Assembly (NCBI GenBank): GCA_009379735.1
Contig: WHTB01000012.1
Span: 1 to 34,116, forward strand
Length of the DNA stretch: 34,116 nucleotides
Source of the DNA: Propionibacteriales bacterium
GTDB taxonomy: Bacteria; Actinomycetota; Actinomycetes; Propionibacteriales; Nocardioidaceae
Direction of reading: 5' to 3'
The notes under the pieces were generated by a model that was not told the DNA's origin, ran no database searches, and was given only the letters and a program-made list of their open reading frames with translations. How positions within the stretch are numbered: the stretch's first letter is position 1; each line of letters starts with the position of its first letter. The position numbers and the translations under genes are program-made. Shown piece after piece: positions 29,328-34,116 of the stretch.

Positions 29328-29570
29328 TCACCGGTGCCCCTGCACGAGGTCGTCGACGATGCCGACGCCGCGCGCTCCCTCCGCGCGCAGCGACGACACC
29401 GTCATGCCGGGTACGAGCCGCAGCTCACCCGGCGCTTGTACCCCGAGATCGTGGCCGTAAGCCAAGTGCACGAACGGCTCGTGGTGAGTTGACCACATCG
29501 TTACCCGGTCGGCGAGCATCGCCGCGACGTGTCCCGCGAGGTCCGGCGACCGCGGCTCTGTCCCGGTCAT
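29328..29570 (-). CDS. 80-residue protein of unknown function within the acylase operon
   Basis: The start ATG at 29570 overlaps the aldolase stop (ATGA), and the frame keeps strong G/C third-position bias. The sequence has a helical first half (LAGHVAAMLADRVTMW), a His-rich middle (STHHEPFVHLAYGHD) and a C-terminal LVPGMTVSSLRAEGARG segment. No Cys, no membrane helix and no known domain are seen. Its coupled position suggests a role with the neighbouring enzymes, perhaps a metal-binding or accessory protein. Confidence 0.6.
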   Translation of the reverse strand: MTGTEPRSPDLAGHVAAMLADRVTMWSTHHEPFVHLAYGHDLGVQAPGELRLVPGMTVSSLRAEGARGVGIVDDLVQGHR

Positions 29571-30727
29571 CCGAACGCCTTCCCCTCGCCTCGGTACGTC
29601 GGGACGCTGCGCTCGATCCGGTCGCCGCGCACCAGGTGCAGGGTGTCGAACCGCTCGCACAGCTCACCGGACTTCGCGTGGCGCAACCAGACCCGGTCAC
29701 CGACCCGGAGGTCCCGCGCGGCCGTGCCGGCGACCGGGGTCTGCACCTCGCCGGCACCCTCGCCGCGCAGCATCCGGAGGCCGCCGGGAAGCGTGGGTAC
29801 GGGGAGACGGCTCCGCCCGGCCGGGCCCGACGCCGGGTAGCCGCCGCCGAACAGCGTCGCGATCCGGGCCGCCGGGCGGCGGGTCACCGGCAGCGCGAAC
29901 AACGCCGCCGGCTGCGGTCGGAAGGCGCGGTAGCGGTCGAACAGCGCGGGGCCGAACAGGCCGCTGCCCGCCGTGACCTCGGTGACCACCGGGTCGGCCG
30001 TCGTCACCTCGAGGCTGCCGGTACCGCCGCCGTTGACCAGGTCGAGCGGCGCGATCCGCCGGACGGCGTCGACGACCCGGGTACGGCGGGCGGCCAGCTC
30101 GGCGGCTGACCGGGACTTGACCAGCCGGACGGCCGCCGACGTGTCGGGCAGGCCGGCGATCTGGGCCTCGTAGAACATCACCCCGGTCAGCCGGAACCCG
30201 GACCGCTTGGCGACTTCCGCGGCCAGGCGTTCCGCGTCGGCCGGCGTGCGCAGCGGCGACCGACGTACCCCCAGGTGCGCACCGAACACCCGCAGCGACG
30301 CGTCGATGTCGATGCACACCCGCAGGTCCGGCCGAGCCGCGCCGGCCGCGTCGTTGACCAGGTCGAGGTGGTCGCTGCTGTCGACCATCAGGGTGATCGC
30401 GGCGGCCCGGGCCTCGCTCGCCGCCAGGTCGCGGAGAGCGGCTCGGTCGGCGGTCGGGTAGCCGACCAGGATGTCATCGACGCCGAGGTCGGCGAGCCAG
30501 ACCGCCTCGGCCAGCGAGTAGGCCATCACACCGAAGAACTCCCTGCGCTGCAAGGCAGTCTCGACCATCGCCCGGCAGCGGATGGACTTCGACGCGACCC
30601 GCAACGGCACCTTGTCGGCACGTTTGACCAGTGCGTCCGCGTTGTGTTCGAAGGCGTCGAGGTCGACGACCGCGAAGGGCGGCTCGAGGTCGGCAGTGGC
30701 GGCGTCGAGCCGGTCCCGCGAGATCAC
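29567..30727 (-). CDS. PLP-dependent amino acid deaminase/aldolase (alanine-racemase fold)
   Basis: This encodes 386 residues of fold-type III PLP enzymes related to D-threonine aldolase and D-serine dehydratase. The N-terminal TIM barrel begins at PFAVVDLDAFEHN; Lys47 in RVASKSIR is the probable Schiff-base lysine; DIDASLRVFG and NGGGTGS follow as phosphate-binding segments. The C-terminal beta domain (about 275-386) carries the region that binds metal in related enzymes. The start is a GTG at 30727, overlapping the acylase stop by 4 bp. The reaction is likely dehydration or retro-aldol cleavage of a beta-hydroxy D-amino acid; the substrate could be the amino compound freed by the acylase. 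Confidence 0.85.
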   Translation of the reverse strand: MISRDRLDAATADLEPPFAVVDLDAFEHNADALVKRADKVPLRVASKSIRCRAMVETALQRREFFGVMAYSLAEAVWLADLGVDDILVGYPTADRAALRDLAASEARAAAITLMVDSSDHLDLVNDAAGAARPDLRVCIDIDASLRVFGAHLGVRRSPLRTPADAERLAAEVAKRSGFRLTGVMFYEAQIAGLPDTSAAVRLVKSRSAAELAARRTRVVDAVRRIAPLDLVNGGGTGSLEVTTADPVVTEVTAGSGLFGPALFDRYRAFRPQPAALFALPVTRRPAARIATLFGGGYPASGPAGRSRLPVPTLPGGLRMLRGEGAGEVQTPVAGTAARDLRVGDRVWLRHAKSGELCERFDTLHLVRGDRIERSVPTYRGEGKAFG

Positions 30728-33612
30728 TGCGGCCTGCGGGCGGGGAACTCGACGACCTGCTGGTAGGTCGGCCGGTTCATCCAGTGCATCTTGTCCTGCG
30801 TGATGCCACCCACCGGCTGGTGGATCACCTGGTCGTGGCAGTACTGGTCGCCGGCCGCGCAGTCCGCGTCGCCCGGGTAGACCTCGGTCGCGGGTACGGC
30901 GAGCGCCTGCGACAGGGAGTCCTGCAGCACCTGGCGGCAGGCGCCGAGGTCACCGTCTCCGCAGTACGTGTGCGGGAACGGCTGGGCCACCTCGTCACCG
31001 AGGATCTGACGCAGGTCCTTGTGCACGTAGCCGTACCAGCCGCTCTGGTACGCCGAACCAAGGTGGCTGGGCTGGTTGTCCTGCGTCAGCGTGCGCTTCA
31101 GGGCGTCGTACAGTGGCCGGCCGAGGCCGGGTCGGAACTCCGCCTCCACCAGCAACGGCCACCACGCGTCCATGATCTGCACCGCCGCGCTGTGGTCGTA
31201 GCTGAAGTCGCCGGTCTGTTTGGGGTCCTCGGAGATCCGCCGCTGGGCGCCCGACTCCTCCCACTTCCGCAAGGTCGCGACGGCCTCGCGCACCGCCGGG
31301 TCGGCGATCTCACCCGAGTCGAGCACGCGCAGCAACAGCGGCAGCACCTGCTCGCCACGCAGGTCGACGGTTGCGGCGTCGGCCATCGCCTTGGTCAGCG
31401 CGGAGCGGGTGAACGTGTCGCCCGCATCGATTACCGGCTCGATCCGGTCGTCGAGCGGCTGGCTGCGGTGAACCGGGCCGAAGCTGAAGTTGCCGTCGGC
31501 GGCGCTGTATCCCTCGGCCTGCTTGTTGTTCCAGCTGGTGAAGTAGTCCTGGTTGGTGGCGTTCGGGTGCTCGGCCTGCGGGGTGTGGTCCGCGGCGTTG
31601 GACTGCGGGTCCCAGCCCTGCCATTCGTACGCCGGCTCACCCCACACCGGCAGGTTGGGGTCGACGTTCGCCGCGCGCACCGGGTTGTCTCCGGAGTTGA
31701 AGTACGCCGTGTCGTCGGCGTCGGCGTAGAACCAGTTGAAGGCGTAGCCGATGTCGTACGCCGCATCCTTGAAGGTGTCCGCCGAGGTGACACCGGCCGG
31801 GTCGTTGAGGGCCTGGAAGCCGGTCACGGAGTCCACCTCGTGCCGGTACGTCGAACGCAGCCTGGTGAACGCGACCGGCTCGCCGTCGACGGTGCCACGA
31901 TGGCTGACCAGGCCGAGCTCGGTGCGCAGGGTGCGCAAGGTGTACGACCCGGCCGGCGTCGAGTCGGCCAGCGACGGCGTCCACGAGTTGGTCCGCTCGA
32001 GCGCCTCGAACGGCTTGCACTCGCCGCGGAACTCGTAGTGCTGTGAGTCCAGCGTGGGGGTGCCACCGCCCGGCTCGCACAACCTGACGGCGTAGGTGTC
32101 GGTGACGTCCTGGCCCGCCGACGTCGCGCTCCAGGCGAAGTCCTGGCCACGGCCGAGCTGGACGTAGAGGTTCACCCCGGCGAACGCCGCGCCGCGCGCG
32201 CTGATGCCCGGTCCCTGCAGCTCCTGGCGCATCAGCAGCTGCGGTGCGAAGTAGCCGGTCTGCGGACCGAACACCGCGACCGGGTGGCCGCTGGCGGTGT
32301 GCTCGCCCGAGACCACGAGTGCGTTAGACATGCCGCGCCCGGTGCCGTCGAGGAACCCGTCGGGGAGCACGCCGTCGTCGAGCATGCCGCGCACGGCCTC
32401 CTTGCCGCCGACCGTGCGGTCGGGGGCGTCGTCGGAGTCGCTCGACAGCCCGTCGCGGGACGGCGACTCCGATGCCGTCGCTGTCGACGGCGCGGCCGCC
32501 GAGCCCTGCGCGTCGAACACCTGCGGCTCGGCCCGGACCGTGCCGTGGTCGGGGATCGCGCGGCCGACCGGGTCGGCCGGGGTCTGGGAGTACGGGAAGG
32601 TCTGGCCGTCGTGCAGCGTCGTCGGAGCCTCGGGGTCGTTCTCACCCCGGAAGCTCTGCCAGACCTGGGTGCCCTCCTCGGCGCCGTGCCGGACCCGCGC
32701 CTCGACCAGCGCCAGCGCGGACTCGATCTCGCCGCCACCACCGCCGCCGAAGATGCCGCCCACCAGCGATGCGGTCGCCACCAGGTCGGTCGGCTTCCAC
32801 GGCTCGGGGCCGGTGAGCTTGCCGAGCGCGGTGTACTCGCCGGGCAGGCTGAGGGTGAGCCGGGCGTGCCGGATGTACGCGTTGACTCCGTCGACATAGG
32901 CGAGCACGTCGTCGTACGCCTGCCGTCCGCGCGGACCTCCGGTGTCCTTGAACTGGTCGATCTGGGCCTGCAGGTCGGCCTCGGTGTACGGCGCGATGGC
33001 CCACTGCTGCTGCTCGAACTCCTGGTTGCCCGGCGCGCCACCGGCGAACGGCGTGAGCTGACCACGCCCGACGTGTCGCAGCACGTCCATCAGGAACAGC
33101 CGGTCCTGCGCGCCGGCGTACCCGGCACCGAACATCGTGCCCGCGCGGGTCGTGCCCTGGACGTGGGGGACGCCGGTCTGCTTGTCGCGGGTGATCGTGA
33201 CGTCGTGGCGGGGTCGGGTGACCCGCTCGACGTCGCTGGCCGGTACGCCGAACGAGGCGTCGTTGAAGTACTGGCCGAGCCCGTCGTCGGTGAGATCGGG
33301 ATAGTCCCAGACCAGCTGCTCGTACGCGCCGATCGTGTCGCTCGAGTGCTTCGGCCGGATCCCGAGCGTCATGAACGCCAGCAGGTCGGCGAACGTCGCC
33401 TGCCCGTTCTGCCCGGGCGGCATGATGTCGCTGCACTGGCCGTGGCAGAAGTCGTCGGCGGTGGAGATGGCGGTGGCCGTGGCGAGGGCGGTCGTCGCGC
33501 GGGCGGGCGGTTCGGCCTGCGCGGGTACGGCGAGCGGCGTCACCGCGATGGCCGCGACGGCGAGACCGACGACGAACCGGAGCGACGTGCGGCGGGTCCT
33601 GCGAGGGCGCAT
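30724..33612 (-). CDS. Secreted penicillin-acylase-family Ntn hydrolase
   Basis: This encodes 962 residues, longer than the usual 750-850. The basic MRPRRTRR start, a hydrophobic core and an AQA signal-peptidase site near residue 33 indicate export. The nucleophile is Ser429 in GRGMSNALVVSG, which would become the N-terminus of the beta chain after self-cleavage; an Asp/Ser-rich linker (about 375-415) precedes it. The beta chain has the FAWSATSAGQDVTD and HRSQPLDDRI segments. Family members hydrolyse amide bonds of penicillins, acyl-homoserine lactones, cyclic lipopeptides and N-acyl amino acids; the substrate here is unknown. ATG at 33612 is chosen for the signal peptide and the AAGGA site. 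It is the first gene of a coupled operon. Confidence 0.9.
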   Translation of the reverse strand: MRPRRTRRTSLRFVVGLAVAAIAVTPLAVPAQAEPPARATTALATATAISTADDFCHGQCSDIMPPGQNGQATFADLLAFMTLGIRPKHSSDTIGAYEQLVWDYPDLTDDGLGQYFNDASFGVPASDVERVTRPRHDVTITRDKQTGVPHVQGTTRAGTMFGAGYAGAQDRLFLMDVLRHVGRGQLTPFAGGAPGNQEFEQQQWAIAPYTEADLQAQIDQFKDTGGPRGRQAYDDVLAYVDGVNAYIRHARLTLSLPGEYTALGKLTGPEPWKPTDLVATASLVGGIFGGGGGGEIESALALVEARVRHGAEEGTQVWQSFRGENDPEAPTTLHDGQTFPYSQTPADPVGRAIPDHGTVRAEPQVFDAQGSAAAPSTATASESPSRDGLSSDSDDAPDRTVGGKEAVRGMLDDGVLPDGFLDGTGRGMSNALVVSGEHTASGHPVAVFGPQTGYFAPQLLMRQELQGPGISARGAAFAGVNLYVQLGRGQDFAWSATSAGQDVTDTYAVRLCEPGGGTPTLDSQHYEFRGECKPFEALERTNSWTPSLADSTPAGSYTLRTLRTELGLVSHRGTVDGEPVAFTRLRSTYRHEVDSVTGFQALNDPAGVTSADTFKDAAYDIGYAFNWFYADADDTAYFNSGDNPVRAANVDPNLPVWGEPAYEWQGWDPQSNAADHTPQAEHPNATNQDYFTSWNNKQAEGYSAADGNFSFGPVHRSQPLDDRIEPVIDAGDTFTRSALTKAMADAATVDLRGEQVLPLLLRVLDSGEIADPAVREAVATLRKWEESGAQRRISEDPKQTGDFSYDHSAAVQIMDAWWPLLVEAEFRPGLGRPLYDALKRTLTQDNQPSHLGSAYQSGWYGYVHKDLRQILGDEVAQPFPHTYCGDGDLGACRQVLQDSLSQALAVPATEVYPGDADCAAGDQYCHDQVIHQPVGGITQDKMHWMNRPTYQQVVEFPARRPQ

Positions 33613-33652
33613 GACGGTGGTCCTTGTCTCGGCGGTCCCCAGAACGTACTCC

Positions 33653-33671
33653 CGGGTAACGTTGCGGGTAA
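33653..33671 (-). promoter_or_regulatory. Direct repeat upstream of the acylase gene
   Basis: CGGGTAA occurs at 33653-33659 and 33665-33671, 12 bp apart, about 41-59 bp before the acylase start. This is a possible activator or repressor site. The rest of the 189-bp gap shows nothing else I can support. Confidence 0.3.
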
Positions 33672-33801
33672 AGGCGAAGCGCGACGGATCCGAGGTCGGC
33701 TCCGTCACGATGTCCTCGCTGAGCCGGTCGAAATGGCGCCGCGCGACCAGGGTCGAGGCGCCGCGGCGGCCCGCCTGCTGCCGATGTTCGGCAGCCGCCG
33801 A

Positions 33802-34116
33802 TCAGACCGTGGTGGAGTCTCCGTCCGGGGTGTCGGTTTTCCCTTCGAAGGAAGGGGCTCCGAGCACGTAGCGGGTCATCTTGGACCCGCGTCGTGGGTG
33901 GGGCGGCTTCTCCTTGTGCGGGATGACGCGACCTTCGGCGGTGTCCCAGAACCGGTCGACCACCCGCCACAGGTGATGCGCCACCCGGCCGAGCCGACCG
34001 GAGTGCGGCGTGTAGGGGTGGGGGCGGGTCGGTGCATGGTCGAGGGCAGCGTTGACCCGCTGCGCCAGCGCGACGACCTGCTGTTCGCCGAGCCCGTCGA
34101 CCAGGTCGTCGACTAG
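33802..34116 (-). CDS. C-terminal part of an unknown protein entering from the right edge
   Basis: Read leftwards from the edge, 104 residues stay open to a stop at 33802. The first part is helical and Val/Leu/Asp-rich (LVDDLVDGLGEQQVVALAQR), followed by VAHHLWRVVDRFWDTAEG, a basic Pro-rich stretch (KEKPPHPRRGSK) and a Thr/Asp-rich end. Third positions are G/C-rich, supporting coding. There is no membrane segment or recognised domain. Its start is outside the window. It is in the same orientation as the acylase operon, with 189 bp between. Confidence 0.65.
   Translation of the reverse strand, partial: LVDDLVDGLGEQQVVALAQRVNAALDHAPTRPHPYTPHSGRLGRVAHHLWRVVDRFWDTAEGRVIPHKEKPPHPRRGSKMTRYVLGAPSFEGKTDTPDGDSTTV

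Noticed and set aside
30724-33612. Beta-lactam resistance gene
   Set aside because: The penicillin acylase family is broad and the natural substrates are mostly other amides; no resistance context is present.

Overview
This is a high-GC (about 70%) chromosomal segment of an actinobacterium. The evidence is the strong G/C third-position bias, the frequent GTG/TTG starts, 4-bp start/stop overlaps, the HemD-like/winged-helix nitrate regulator NnaR, a DUF4032 protein, a sugar ABC transporter without its own ATPase, and TANNNT -10 boxes placed for leaderless transcripts. The gene content and the style of the intergenic repeats suggest the Nocardioides/Kribbella side of the phylum, but that placement is only a guess.

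Layout. (1) 1-269: a possible gene start running off the left edge, then a tandem and inverted array of a short palindromic repeat. (2) 270-1025: a six-helix membrane protein (minus). (3) 1220-10147: a complete nitrate assimilation block on the plus strand: narK (transport), nasA (Mo nitrate reductase), nasB-like FAD/[2Fe-2S] electron donor, nirB and nirD (NADH nitrite reductase to ammonium), and nnaR (regulator). The narK and nirB promoters share a GAAAC-N10-TANNNT arrangement, as expected for GlnR/NnaR co-control. (4) 10273-12235: a four-helix membrane protein overlapping a membrane-anchored multicopper oxidase. (5) 12321-15217: a SAM methyltransferase, ispF (minus), and a membrane sulfite-oxidase-type molybdoprotein with an internal twin-arginine motif. 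(6) 15204-18629: two small unknown genes (minus), divergent from cysS and the rRNA methyltransferase gene rlmB. (7) 18662-21014: an acyl-CoA dehydrogenase overlapping tail-to-tail with a DUF4032 kinase-like gene.

(8) 21015-22047 is a kilobase of accessory, repeat-rich DNA: a MITE-like element with 25-bp inverted ends, a duplicated 3' end of malG, a small ORF and two long hairpins. (9) 22049-25213: malG, malF and malE, transcribed leftwards, with a hairpin between malE and malF. (10) 25214-25709: non-coding DNA holding two nearly identical ~157-bp structured cassettes bounded by the same palindromic repeat seen at the left edge. (11) 25710-27852: soxR (minus) divergent from a two-subunit transketolase. 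(12) 27983-33612: a minus-strand, translationally coupled operon read right to left: a secreted penicillin-acylase-type Ntn hydrolase, a PLP amino acid deaminase/aldolase, an 80-residue unknown protein and an FAD aldonolactone-type oxidase. (13) 33802-34116: the C-terminal part of an unknown gene entering from the right.

Most individual genes belong to known families. The parts least explained by known biology are the dispersed repeat and its paired cassettes, the 21-22 kb repeat island beside malG, and the acylase/PLP enzyme/oxidase operon, which reads like an uncharacterised catabolic or detoxification route.
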